A stretch of DNA of 64,000 bases from Pseudoneobacillus sp052180215. GTDB lineage: Bacteria; Bacillota; Bacilli; Bacillales; Cytobacillaceae. Location of the stretch: positions 1,832,001 to 1,896,000 of the forward strand of contig NZ_CP197471.1 in NCBI RefSeq assembly GCF_052180215.1, given 5' to 3'. The position numbers and the translations under genes were made by a program. The number at the start of each line of letters is the position of its first letter. Within the stretch, counting starts at the first letter, position 1. The notes beneath the pieces are model-generated. The model made no database searches, had not been told where the DNA came from, and saw nothing but the letters and a program-made list of their open reading frames with translations. Of this stretch, positions 7,189 through 15,394 are shown piece after piece.

Positions 7189-10170
7189 ATGAACGATTCA
7201 ACCTTTTCGATTCAGATTAACGGAAAAGAATACAAAGCAAAACCAGGACAAACCATTTTAGATGTTGCTCAATCACAGGATTATTATATTCCTAGTATTT
7301 GTTATCACCCAAATCTCGGAACGATTCAAACCTGTGATACTTGCTTTGTCAATGTGGGTGATGAAATGGTAAGGTCCTGTTCCACAAAAGCAGAGCCGGG
7401 AATGAAGGTAGATACGCTTTCTAAGCCAGTGAAAGATGCCCAATATGAAGCGATGTCGAGAATTCTAAAAAATCACGAGCTATACTGTACAGTTTGTGAC
7501 AATAACAATGGAAATTGTGTTGTTCATAACACAGCGGAGTATTTGGAAATTGAACATCAGAAATATAAATTTGAAGCTAAACCATATCCGCCAGATCATT
7601 CACATCCTTTTTATCGCTATGAACCAGATCAATGCATTTTATGTGGTCGATGTGTAGAAGCATGCCAGGATTTACAAGTAAATGAAACGTTAACGATTGA
7701 TTGGACGCGTGAAACACCGCGCGTCATTTGGGATAATGATGTTCCTATTGATCAATCATCCTGTGTGTCTTGTGGACATTGTGTGACCGTTTGTCCTTGT
7801 AATGCCTTAATGGAAAAATCGATGCTCGGTGAAGCAGGATATTTAACCAATATCCCTCCAAAAATTCTAGAGCCTATGATTGATATTACAAAAGAAGTGG
7901 AGCCTGGATATAAAGAAATTTTTGCTATTTCCGAAATGGAAGCCGCTATGAGAAAAGCACGGATTAAAAGAACGAAAACGGTTTGTACATATTGTGGTGT
8001 TGGCTGCAGTTTTGAAATATGGACGAAGGACCGCCATATATTAAAGGTTGAGCCACAGGTGGAGGCTCCAGTAAACGGAATTTCTACTTGTGTAAAAGGG
8101 AAATGGGGTTGGGATTTTGTTAATAGCGAAGAGCGTTTAACGAAGCCACTTATCCGTAAAGGTGATGAATTTGTCGAAGCAACTTGGGATGAGGCTCTCG
8201 GTCTGATTGCCTCTAAGCTTTCTGAAATAAAGGAAAAGTATGGACCAGACTCGGTTGGTTATATTGCTTCATCCAAATGTTCAAATGAAGAAAACTACAT
8301 TTTTCAAAAATTCGCAAGAGCAATAATGGGGACAAACAATGTAGACAATTGCTCACGCTATTGTCAATCACCTGCAACAGCTGGATTGATGCGCACGGTT
8401 GGAATTGGCGGTGACTCTGGGACAATGAAGGACATTGAACAATCCGATTTAGTGATCATTGTCGGGGCAAATCCTGCTGAATCTCATCCTGTTTTAGCTA
8501 CTAGGATTAAACGGTCACATAAATTACACGGTCAAAAATTAATAGTGGCTGACTTAAGAAAAAATGAGTTGGCAGAGCGGGCAGATGTCTTCTTACATCC
8601 GAAGCCTAGCACGGATTTGATATGGTTATCAGCGGTAACTAAATATATTTTCGACCAAGGCTGGGAAGATAAAGAGTTCTTAAAAGAACGTGTAAATGAT
8701 GTGGAAAAATATAAAGAATCGTTAGAAAAATTTACATTAAGCTACGCAGAAGAAACAACAGGATTAACCCAAGCCGAACTTATTCAGATTGCTGAAATGA
8801 TACATCAAGCAAAATCGGTTTGTATGTTATGGGCAATGGGGATCACTCAGCATAAAGGAGCAACGGATGCAAGTACTGCTATCGCTAATTTATTATTAGT
8901 CACAGGGAATTTTGGTCGTCCAGGTACAGGTGCCTATCCATTACGAGGGCATAACAATGTTCAAGGGGCTTGTGATTTTGGAACGATGCCAGCTTGGATG
9001 CCTGGTTATGAACCTGTACAAGACGCTAAGGTTAGAGAACGGTATGAAAAAGCTTGGGGAGTTACATTACCAGAGCATCCTGGTTTAGATAATCACCAGA
9101 TGATTGAGGGTGTCGATAAAGAAACATTAAAGGCCTTTTATTTATTCGGTGAAGACATGGCAATTGTTGATTCCAACTCCAATCATGTGGATGCAGCCTT
9201 TGAAAAGCTGGAATTCTTTGTCGTTCAGGATGTATTTTTCAGTAAAGCAGCTCAATTTGCGGATGTGGTTTTACCAGCAGCTCCTAGCTTAGAAAAGGAT
9301 GGAACGTTTACGAATACCGAACGACGAATTCAGAGATTTCATAAGGTATTTGAACCACTAGGAGATTCTAAACCAGATTGGATGATTTTCCAAGAGATAG
9401 CAAATAGATTGGGTGCGAATTGGAATTATCAACACCCTAGTGAAATTATGGCCGAAGCGGCTTCTTTAGCAACCATGTTTGCTGGAGTGAGTTATGAGCG
9501 CCTAGAAGGCTGGCACAGTTTAGTATGGCCAGTTAAGAAGGATGGAACGGATACACCTCTTTTATATGAAGAAAAGTTTGCATTTCCAGATGGAAAGGCA
9601 CGTTTATACCCGGTAGATTGGACTCCGCCATTTATTGCAGGTGAAGAATACGATCTACACTTAAATAATGGTCGCTTACTTGAGCATTTCCATGAAGGAA
9701 ATATGACTTACCGTTCTGAAGGACTTACACACAAAGTCCCTCATCCTTGGTTAGATGTATCGAAAGAATTGGCTGCTGAACGTGGACTAGAGGACGGTTC
9801 ATTAGTTCGATTAACTTCTCCATACGGTTCTATCAAGGTTCGCGTGATGGTGACTGATCGGGTAACGGGTAATGAGTTGTACTTAACCATGAACTCGCGA
9901 GAAGACCACGAAGCGGTTAATCGCTTAACCAGCAGTTACCATGATCGTATTACACATACTCCGAACTACAAGGAGATGGGTGTGAAAATGGAGGTTCTTG
10001 AAGTGAAGGGAGAGCCGCCTTTACCACGTGTGAATTATCGCTTTGGTAACCGTATACCACAGATTAGCGTAAAGGTGGAGGAAAAGTGGAATCGTGATGA
10101 TTTTATTCCTATTCCTGAACTGTTTGGGTTAGAGGGGGATGAGTATGGCGAAAGCAATCAAGCAAATTAA
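7189..10170 (+). CDS. Formate dehydrogenase, alpha subunit (YrhE-like, Cys type)
   Basis: A molybdopterin oxidoreductase oxidising formate to CO2. The domains in order are: an N-terminal 2Fe-2S domain (SICYHPN, TCDTCF, VRSCS); a His-Cys3 cluster motif (HELYCTVCDNNNGNC); two 4Fe-4S motifs (CILCGRCVEAC, CVSCGHCVTVCPC); the 4Fe-4S of the catalytic core (CTYCGVGC); and the molybdopterin domains. The position of selenocysteine in E. coli FdhF is Cys392 here, in SRYCQSP, and the next residue is Gln393 instead of His, as in B. subtilis YrhE. The length of 993 residues fits that family. AGGAGG precedes the ATG. Confidence 0.95.
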   Translation: MNDSTFSIQINGKEYKAKPGQTILDVAQSQDYYIPSICYHPNLGTIQTCDTCFVNVGDEMVRSCSTKAEPGMKVDTLSKPVKDAQYEAMSRILKNHELYCTVCDNNNGNCVVHNTAEYLEIEHQKYKFEAKPYPPDHSHPFYRYEPDQCILCGRCVEACQDLQVNETLTIDWTRETPRVIWDNDVPIDQSSCVSCGHCVTVCPCNALMEKSMLGEAGYLTNIPPKILEPMIDITKEVEPGYKEIFAISEMEAAMRKARIKRTKTVCTYCGVGCSFEIWTKDRHILKVEPQVEAPVNGISTCVKGKWGWDFVNSEERLTKPLIRKGDEFVEATWDEALGLIASKLSEIKEKYGPDSVGYIASSKCSNEENYIFQKFARAIMGTNNVDNCSRYCQSPATAGLMRTVGIGGDSGTMKDIEQSDLVIIVGANPAESHPVLATRIKRSHKLHGQKLIVADLRKNELAERADVFLHPKPSTDLIWLSAVTKYIFDQGWEDKEFLKERVNDVEKYKESLEKFTLSYAEETTGLTQAELIQIAEMIHQAKSVCMLWAMGITQHKGATDASTAIANLLLVTGNFGRPGTGAYPLRGHNNVQGACDFGTMPAWMPGYEPVQDAKVRERYEKAWGVTLPEHPGLDNHQMIEGVDKETLKAFYLFGEDMAIVDSNSNHVDAAFEKLEFFVVQDVFFSKAAQFADVVLPAAPSLEKDGTFTNTERRIQRFHKVFEPLGDSKPDWMIFQEIANRLGANWNYQHPSEIMAEAASLATMFAGVSYERLEGWHSLVWPVKKDGTDTPLLYEEKFAFPDGKARLYPVDWTPPFIAGEEYDLHLNNGRLLEHFHEGNMTYRSEGLTHKVPHPWLDVSKELAAERGLEDGSLVRLTSPYGSIKVRVMVTDRVTGNELYLTMNSREDHEAVNRLTSSYHDRITHTPNYKEMGVKMEVLEVKGEPPLPRVNYRFGNRIPQISVKVEEKWNRDDFIPIPELFGLEGDEYGESNQAN

Positions 10171-10642
10171 GAAAAGTGTTCCAAATCCAGTGGAAGAACA
10201 AGCTCAGGCTATTTCAGATATTTTAGAATCATTGACTGAAAATCGTGAAGCTATTTTATCGACATTAGGCATACTGAAGCATTTGCATGAAATGGGCGTA
10301 TTAAACGCCCTGCATGGTTTGCTCGAACAGCGTACGGAAGTAGGAGCGATTGCCGTTCAGCAAATGAATCAGCCAGCTATGCATAACACCATTAAAAATG
10401 GCATAAATGCCTTTAAATTTTTAGGGTCTGTGAATCCTGAACAACTACAGTCTATTTTACAAGGTTTAAGTCACGGCTTAGAGCGTTCGACGGAAGTTAT
10501 TCAAAAAGGAGAATTCCAAAGCCTTTGGAAACTCGGAACAAGTATGCGTAATCCGGACGTGCGCGCTTCGTTGTCTACAATGGTCGAATTTCTTCATGGT
10601 ATGGGTGAAGTATTTAATCGCGATCAGCAGGAACTTCACTAA
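10145..10642 (+). CDS. DUF1641 family protein (YrhD-like)
   Basis: A 165-residue soluble, mostly helical protein of the DUF1641 family, which accompanies formate dehydrogenases in Bacillus (YrhD). The visible family core is the helical pair around LKHLHEMGVLNALHGLLEQRTEVG and the later GLSHGLERSTEV. The molecular role is not known to me; association with the dehydrogenase is inferred from gene order. The start overlaps the dehydrogenase stop by 26 bases. The second ATG (10145) is chosen because GAGGGGG lies at a good distance from it and touches the first ATG at 10139. Confidence 0.88.
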   Translation: MAKAIKQIKKSVPNPVEEQAQAISDILESLTENREAILSTLGILKHLHEMGVLNALHGLLEQRTEVGAIAVQQMNQPAMHNTIKNGINAFKFLGSVNPEQLQSILQGLSHGLERSTEVIQKGEFQSLWKLGTSMRNPDVRASLSTMVEFLHGMGEVFNRDQQELH

Positions 10643-10660
10643 CGGTAGGAGGAATAGAGG

Positions 10661-10873
10661 ATGCAAGATGGGAAGTTTAAAATATCTGGTTTACAAAACC
10701 AGTATGATGCGGATAAGGTACTTTCGGCTCTCAATGAAGTGTGGGGAGTTCGTCAGGCAGAAGTAAGTCTTATCACGAAAGAAGCTGTTTTTAGCTATGA
10801 TGAGCAAGCCGCTTCTCCTCATGATTTTGAACAAGCTATTCTTGATTTAGGATATGAAATTGGACAATCTTAA
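10661..10873 (+). CDS. HMA-like small protein lacking the CxxC metal site
   Basis: A 70-residue protein with the beta-alpha-beta pattern of heavy-metal-associated domains: FKISGLQNQYDADKVLSALN, then VWGVRQAEVSLITKEAVFSYD, then the helix DFEQAILDLGYEI. The usual GMxCxxC metal loop is replaced by GLQNQYDA and there is no cysteine in the whole protein, so copper binding of the CopZ type is not expected. It has its own ribosome binding site (AGGAGG) and lies 18 bases after the DUF1641 gene, clearly in the formate operon. Function unknown. Confidence 0.75.
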   Translation: MQDGKFKISGLQNQYDADKVLSALNEVWGVRQAEVSLITKEAVFSYDEQAASPHDFEQAILDLGYEIGQS

Positions 10874-10902
10874 GAATCTGTCATTTTAACGAGGTGTAAA
10901 TT

Positions 10903-11040
10903 GTGAAGGTATGTGAAGTATGTGGACTTGAAGAAGAAATTGAGGTTGGTGAAGAAGAAGGAATGCAAACTCGAATGCTTCACCTATGTGAAAACTGTCA
11001 AAATGATCGAAAGCATCACTATTTAGAAAATGGAGAATGA
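10903..11040 (+). CDS. Four-cysteine zinc-ribbon-like small protein (45 residues)
   Basis: A short gene with GTG start and a GAGGTG ribosome binding site seven bases upstream. The protein begins MKVCEVCGLEEE and ends with HLCENCQNDRKHHY, so two CxxC pairs about 21 residues apart could bind one zinc. It is acidic in the middle. It is the last gene of the formate operon, 29 bases after the HMA-like gene. I do not recognise a named family. Codon use and signals support translation. Confidence 0.68.
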   Translation: MKVCEVCGLEEEIEVGEEEGMQTRMLHLCENCQNDRKHHYLENGE

Positions 11041-11047
11041 TTAATCT

Positions 11048-11085
11048 TAAGGGATGTCCTTTTTAAACGTTGAGGGCATCCTTCC
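11048..11085 (+). terminator. Possible terminator of the formate operon
   Basis: GGATGTCC pairs with GGGCATCC (one G-T pair) around a T-rich loop. The T-run behind it is interrupted by C, so it is a weak candidate. Confidence 0.4.
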
Positions 11086-11190
11086 TTTTACCCTTTGATG
11101 AACAAGAGTGATAGGAGTAAAATGTAATTCTAGGAATTTAGTTCTATTTATTAGCAAAAGACAAACATACATTCGTCTTTTAAAAAGCGG

Positions 11191-11208
11191 TATGGTATAA
11201 TTTAGTAG
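11191..11208 (+). promoter_or_regulatory. Extended -10 promoter of the toxin mRNA
   Basis: TGGTATAAT gives a perfect -10 (TATAAT at 11196-11201) with the TG extension two bases before. The -35 region is weak. It lies about 65 bases upstream of the toxin start codon. Confidence 0.6.
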
Positions 11209-11264
11209 AACAGCTAAAAGCTGGGTGGGCAGTGGCACTTCCCTTTGAAGGGGGGTGATGCTGA

Positions 11265-11363
11265 ATGTTTACTGTTTACGAAGGGATCAGTCTTATGATT
11301 GGTTTTGCAAGTTTAATCGTTGCAGTAATCGCTGTTGGTATTTCTTCGAATAAAAAGAAATAA
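11265..11363 (+). CDS. Putative holin-like type I toxin (Hol-Tox)
   Basis: A 32-residue peptide starting MFTVYEGISLMIGFA, with one hydrophobic helix and a basic tail SSNKKK. This is the layout of the holin-like toxin family and of B. subtilis BsrG/TxpA-type toxins (MxxYExLxxMI... motif), which insert in the membrane and are held off by an antisense RNA. The ribosome binding site AAGGGGGGTGAT is very strong. Bases 11219-11229 in the leader can pair with CCCACCCCAGCT just behind the stop codon, the kind of long-range fold typical of type I toxin messages. The antitoxin RNA was not located with certainty. Confidence 0.78.
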   Translation: MFTVYEGISLMIGFASLIVAVIAVGISSNKKK

Positions 11364-11437
11364 CCCACCCCAGCTCTGACAAAGTTAGGTGGATTATTTC
11401 GCCTCAGGTCACTGCTCTTCTTGCAGTTAGCTGTTTA

Positions 11438-11470
11438 GAGGGCTTCCAGTTCCAGCTGGAAGCTCTTTTT
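11438..11470. terminator. Terminator behind the toxin gene
   Basis: The stem GCTTCCAG / CTGGAAGC, extended by AG/CT pairs, is followed by TTTTT on the plus strand. The reverse strand also has a T-poor stem that could be the start of an antisense RNA gene. Confidence 0.75.
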
Positions 11471-11625
11471 AGTATATGATTATCTATATAAATTATAATC
11501 AGTATTCCAAATAAAGTAAAGGAAGTTAACTTTTCATTTTCGTGAATTTTCGTTAAATTTAAAACGGATAGATTTAAAATGGAATTTCTATATTAAAGAA
11601 TTTTAGAAGGGAGGGAATTTAGAAA

Positions 11626-12171
11626 GTGAAGGTTGGTTTGTTAAGGCATTTTAATGTGACACGGGGATATCCGAATAAACGAGTGACGTCAAAAGAACTA
11701 ATGGAATGGGTAAAAGAATATGATGAATCTGATGTAGAAGAAAGGGAAATTGAATTATTCTCAATACCATGGAAAAAATGTTATTCGAGTGATTTGCCGC
11801 GAGCTAAAAAGACAGCTGAAAAAGCATTTAGTGGTGGAATTATTTATATGGAAGAACTAAGAGAGGTTACACTTTCACCTTATTTTAAGTCCAATGTAAA
11901 AATTCCTCTGTTTATTCATTTACTTTTCATTAGAATGGCTTGGTTATTCAACCATAAATCTCAAGCGGAAAGTAAACAAGAAGTCATGGATAGAATAAAT
12001 AGAGCATTAGATATAATCCTACAATCAAATGAGAATGTCTTAATCGTAGGCCATGGTGGAATTATGATGTTTATGAGAAGGGAATTAAAGAAAAGAGGAT
12101 TTAAAGGACAAAAGTTTAATAGAGCGGAAAATGCAAAATTGTATCTTTTTGAAATGAAAAATCAAAAATAA
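11626..12171 (+). CDS. Histidine phosphatase family protein
   Basis: A 181-residue phosphoglycerate-mutase-like phosphatase. The catalytic histidine lies in the N-terminal LLRHFNV, with Phe instead of the usual Gly after RH, and the second core histidine is in VLIVGHGGI. The conserved SSDLPRAKKTAE block (SS.l.Ra..TA) is present. The substrate is unknown. The start is GTG with AAGGGAGGG eleven bases upstream. It is monocistronic. Confidence 0.85.
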   Translation: MKVGLLRHFNVTRGYPNKRVTSKELMEWVKEYDESDVEEREIELFSIPWKKCYSSDLPRAKKTAEKAFSGGIIYMEELREVTLSPYFKSNVKIPLFIHLLFIRMAWLFNHKSQAESKQEVMDRINRALDIILQSNENVLIVGHGGIMMFMRRELKKRGFKGQKFNRAENAKLYLFEMKNQK

Positions 12172-12273
12172 TAAAAGTAAAGGCTATTTAGATGATAAGA
12201 ATTCTTTCATTTATTATGATAATGTGTGCAATATAATACAGATGAGGAAATGTTATACAGGAGGGGAAAAGGA

Positions 12274-13161
12274 ATGATAAATGAAATTGGATTTGTCGGA
12301 CTAGGAAGTATGGGACAACCAATGGTGTTGAACTTGTTAAAAGCTGGTTATAAGGTAAAGGTGTTTAATCGTACTCCTGAAAAAACAAACGAAGTGGTGT
12401 TGGCTGGTGCGGAAAAGGTGGAACGCCTATCAGATGTGGCTTCTCCTGGTGGCATTGTGATTACTATGGTTTCCAATGATCAGGCTTTAGAAGAAGTTGT
12501 AATGGGACCAAACGGATTTGGAGAGAAATTAGGGGAAGGTGGAATTCATCTTTCCATGAGTACTGTTTCACCAGATACTTCACGAAAACTGGCTGCCTAC
12601 CATAAAAAATATAATGGTCTTTATGTGGCATCTCCTGTTTTTGGTAGACCTGCAGCAGCCGCTGCACAACAATTAACGATATTAACATCTGGTGTTAAAG
12701 AAGCGAAGGAACGAGTCAAGCCGGTCCAAGAAGCATTAAGTCAACGTATTTTTGATATTGGTGAAGAACCGGGAAATGCCAATGTCTTAAAGCTAGGCGG
12801 TAATTTTATGATAATGGCTGCAATGGAAGCGATGGCTGAAACGTTTAACTTAGCGGAGAAAAATGGTATTGATCGAAAACTTGCCGCACAAGTTTATGGA
12901 TCATCCATTTTTGACTGTACGATTTACAATGGTTATGGACAGATGATTGCCAAAAAGGAATTTGAACCTGCTGGTTTTCAGCTTTCCCTTGGTTTAAAGG
13001 ATTGTAACCTTGTGCTAAATGAAGCGAATGCGACGAAAACCCCGATGCCATTGGCTAATTTACTACATAACAGACTTTTAGCTTCTGCTGCGAAAGAACG
13101 TGAGCATCAGGATTGGGCAGCTCTTACAAGAATTAGTATGGAAGAAGCGGGATTGGAATAA
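12274..13161 (+). CDS. NAD(P)-dependent beta-hydroxyacid dehydrogenase
   Basis: An oxidoreductase of the 3-hydroxyisobutyrate/6-phosphogluconate dehydrogenase family. The N-terminal Rossmann motif GFVGLGSMGQPM and FNRTPEK are visible. The substrate-binding block is SMSTVSPDTSRKLA and the catalytic Lys lies in NVLKLGGNFM (KxxxN). The length is about 295 residues. The ATG at 12274 follows GGAGGGG at nine bases; the frame extends upstream but without signals. Substrate not determined. It is convergent with the acetamidase gene and shares its terminator. Confidence 0.9.
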   Translation: MINEIGFVGLGSMGQPMVLNLLKAGYKVKVFNRTPEKTNEVVLAGAEKVERLSDVASPGGIVITMVSNDQALEEVVMGPNGFGEKLGEGGIHLSMSTVSPDTSRKLAAYHKKYNGLYVASPVFGRPAAAAAQQLTILTSGVKEAKERVKPVQEALSQRIFDIGEEPGNANVLKLGGNFMIMAAMEAMAETFNLAEKNGIDRKLAAQVYGSSIFDCTIYNGYGQMIAKKEFEPAGFQLSLGLKDCNLVLNEANATKTPMPLANLLHNRLLASAAKEREHQDWAALTRISMEEAGLE

Positions 13162-13218
13162 GTTCTATAGTGTCGGATTTGTAATAACTAGTTTTAACAA
13201 ACTAGTATTAAACAAAAG

Positions 13219-13252
13219 AAGAGTGCCTGGATTTAATCCAAGCACTCTTTTT
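13219..13252. terminator. Bidirectional terminator
   Basis: AAGAGTGC-GGATT pairs with AATCC-GCACTCTTT. T-runs exist on both strands, serving the two convergent genes. Confidence 0.85.
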
Positions 13253-13253
13253 A

Positions 13254-14189
13254 TTAACGGATAGCCCCATGTGGCAAGATAGCATGTACACCTTTAACGC
13301 CATTCACAACTTGTGTAACTCTTAAGTCTACGACAACACTTGCTAATGCAAGTGCTTCAGCTTTTTCCACTAGGTAGAATTCCTGTATTAACTCAACCAT
13401 TCCATTAAGTGCTTCTGCTGTGGCGATGTTTAAATCTTCGTTAAAAGCAAAAGTAATCCAACCAGAAGGAGTATTGGCTCTTGGTAACTGAAGCTGCATG
13501 TCTTCGTGAACAATTAAAGTGATGTCCACTAAATCCATTGGACATTCAATTGCGGTTCCGGATACCTCTCCATCACCTTGCGCGGCGTGGCCATCACCGA
13601 TTGAAAAAAGTGCACCTTCCACAGAAATAGGTAAAAATAAGCTGCTACCTCTTACTAATTCCTTGCAGTCAATATTTCCACCACAATAACGAGGTGGAGA
13701 GGTTGAATGTATTCCAGGTTCAACAGGAGATACCCCCATAAAGCCAATAAACGGTTGAAGTCCGACATGAAACGCACGTGAACCGATTTGAGTGGTTCCA
13801 GTCATAGTTGTTGGATTGAGCTCCCAATCGAGTTGAATTCTCTCTGAACCTGTTAATCCAAGCTGATCATTCTGCCAGCTTTTTATTCCTCCAGCCCAAT
13901 TTCGCCCATACCATCCAGGAACTATATCATTTAATTTAACTTCTAACACCATACCAGGCTTAGCATGACGAACCTCAATTGGTCCAATTATAGGGTGTCC
14001 AGGTTTTTCTTCATTCTCTCTCGATTGAAAAATAACTCTATCCTCATCCTTTGATTTGGAATATCCCCATTGGATATCTGCTGTCGATAGACGAATAGAA
14101 TCTCCAGAGTTTACCGTTAATATAGCTTGGTATTCCTTACTAAAGGATCCGTGTAGATTTTTACTGTTTAATTCTAGATTATGAATCAT
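13254..14189 (-). CDS. Acetamidase/formamidase family protein
   Basis: A 311-residue member of the FmdA/AmdA family of metal-dependent amidases that release ammonia from short aliphatic amides. Family blocks seen are GHPIIGPIEVRHAKPGM, GRNWAGGIKSW, the HSTSPPRYCGGNIDCKEL loop and ISVEGALFSIGDGHAAQGDGEV. It is likely cytosolic. The ATG is preceded by AAAGGAG at nine bases. It is divergent from the VOC gene, whose promoter lies in the shared 280-bp region. The exact substrate is not known. Confidence 0.92.
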   Translation of the reverse strand: MIHNLELNSKNLHGSFSKEYQAILTVNSGDSIRLSTADIQWGYSKSKDEDRVIFQSRENEEKPGHPIIGPIEVRHAKPGMVLEVKLNDIVPGWYGRNWAGGIKSWQNDQLGLTGSERIQLDWELNPTTMTGTTQIGSRAFHVGLQPFIGFMGVSPVEPGIHSTSPPRYCGGNIDCKELVRGSSLFLPISVEGALFSIGDGHAAQGDGEVSGTAIECPMDLVDITLIVHEDMQLQLPRANTPSGWITFAFNEDLNIATAEALNGMVELIQEFYLVEKAEALALASVVVDLRVTQVVNGVKGVHAILPHGAIR

Positions 14190-14398
14190 GGATGAGCGCT
14201 CCTTTAATAGTGTTTTCTATTTACTCTACAATAAAGATAACAGGATGAAAATATATAATTTGAAAATTTCTAAAAATTAATAGAAAGAAGGATTCGACAT
14301 TATTTTTGTGGAATGTATCTTAAATCCAAAATTTGGATTAGAATTTGATAGGGAATTAAAAGAGTTGTATTTTTTAAAAACTTATTTTTCGAAAATTC

Positions 14399-14429
14399 TT
14401 GACCTTAAACTTACTTTAAGGTTTACGAT
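14399..14429 (+). promoter_or_regulatory. MerR-type promoter/operator with 19-bp spacer
   Basis: TTGACC (14399-14404) and TACGAT (14424-14429) are separated by exactly 19 bases. The spacer region carries the perfect dyad CCTTAAA-5-TTTAAGG. An over-long spacer with a dyad between the two boxes is the hallmark of promoters activated by MerR-family regulators. It drives the VOC gene 40 bases downstream. Confidence 0.75.
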
Positions 14430-14468
14430 ATTAGCAGAGTTAATGAATAGATTAGGAGCGTGAAAAGA

Positions 14469-15287
14469 ATGATGTTTCGTTGGGATGGCGGTTTTATTAT
14501 GGTTTCTTGGGATGGTTTTGATGATGCAGTAAATTGGTATACCACTCATATGGGCTGGGAATGCTTGGATAAAATTGTGACTCCAGTAGGTAAAAAAGCA
14601 TTTTTGAAAATGCCTAAAGCGGGTGTGGTAACATTAAAATCTTTTGAAGGCGATTATGAACACTTCCATAGAACAGACGGTGAAGAGGGGCACCTAAGAC
14701 TATGTTTTGAAATTGGAGATTTAGACGATACGATTGCTTATTTCAAGGAGAATAACATTACCTATTCGGAACCAACTGTTTTATTAAATGGTATGAAAAG
14801 TTTTGATTTCTTTGGCTATGAAAATGCAAGATTTACTGTGTTTGAAAATTCAACATCAAAAGGTCAATATCCAAATTCTAGAGTGTTGGGATTTGGGGAA
14901 GTCAATACAAGAATTGGAGTAACGGATTTAAAGAAAGCGGTAGATTGGTATACAAATCATCTCGGATTTATGGTTGTATCAGTGGACGAAAATAAGGGAG
15001 TCGCCCATTTGCAAACGGAGGATGCTTACTTTAAGCATGCTCTTAAAGAAACGGTGATGGATAATATTTTCCTTGAAAAAATAGCTGAGCCAGTAAAAGG
15101 AAATCCCTCAGTTCGTACCTATTTTGATATTAGACCGGATGAGTTTTTAGATGCCTATAATCAGTTAATTAAAAATGGTTTTATTCCATCACAAATCGCC
15201 GGGAATCCGATGAAGGGTTGGGGAGGCTTTCATTTCTATGATCCAGATGGAAATCAAATCAATGTTTGGTCCTATCAGATGATGTAG
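14469..15287 (+). CDS. VOC family protein, two glyoxalase-like domains
   Basis: A 272-residue protein built from two vicinal-oxygen-chelate domains. The first runs from about residues 1-130 (DAVNWYTTHMGWECL) and the second from 145-272 (KKAVDWYTNHLGF, ending YDPDGNQINVWSY). Such proteins act in detoxification, dioxygenase or antibiotic-binding roles; which applies here cannot be read from sequence. The ATG at 14469 has AGGAG ten bases upstream; the GTG at 14460 is too close to it. Expression is probably controlled by a MerR-type regulator through the promoter just upstream. Confidence 0.87.
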   Translation: MMFRWDGGFIMVSWDGFDDAVNWYTTHMGWECLDKIVTPVGKKAFLKMPKAGVVTLKSFEGDYEHFHRTDGEEGHLRLCFEIGDLDDTIAYFKENNITYSEPTVLLNGMKSFDFFGYENARFTVFENSTSKGQYPNSRVLGFGEVNTRIGVTDLKKAVDWYTNHLGFMVVSVDENKGVAHLQTEDAYFKHALKETVMDNIFLEKIAEPVKGNPSVRTYFDIRPDEFLDAYNQLIKNGFIPSQIAGNPMKGWGGFHFYDPDGNQINVWSYQMM

Positions 15288-15394
15288 GTGAAGTGAGAGC
15301 AGGAATATTGGTTATGAAAAGAGAAGTAATGAAGATTAGTAGATAGTAATAAGTATGTTGTATATAAGAAAATAACGTTAAGGGGTATTTTCGT

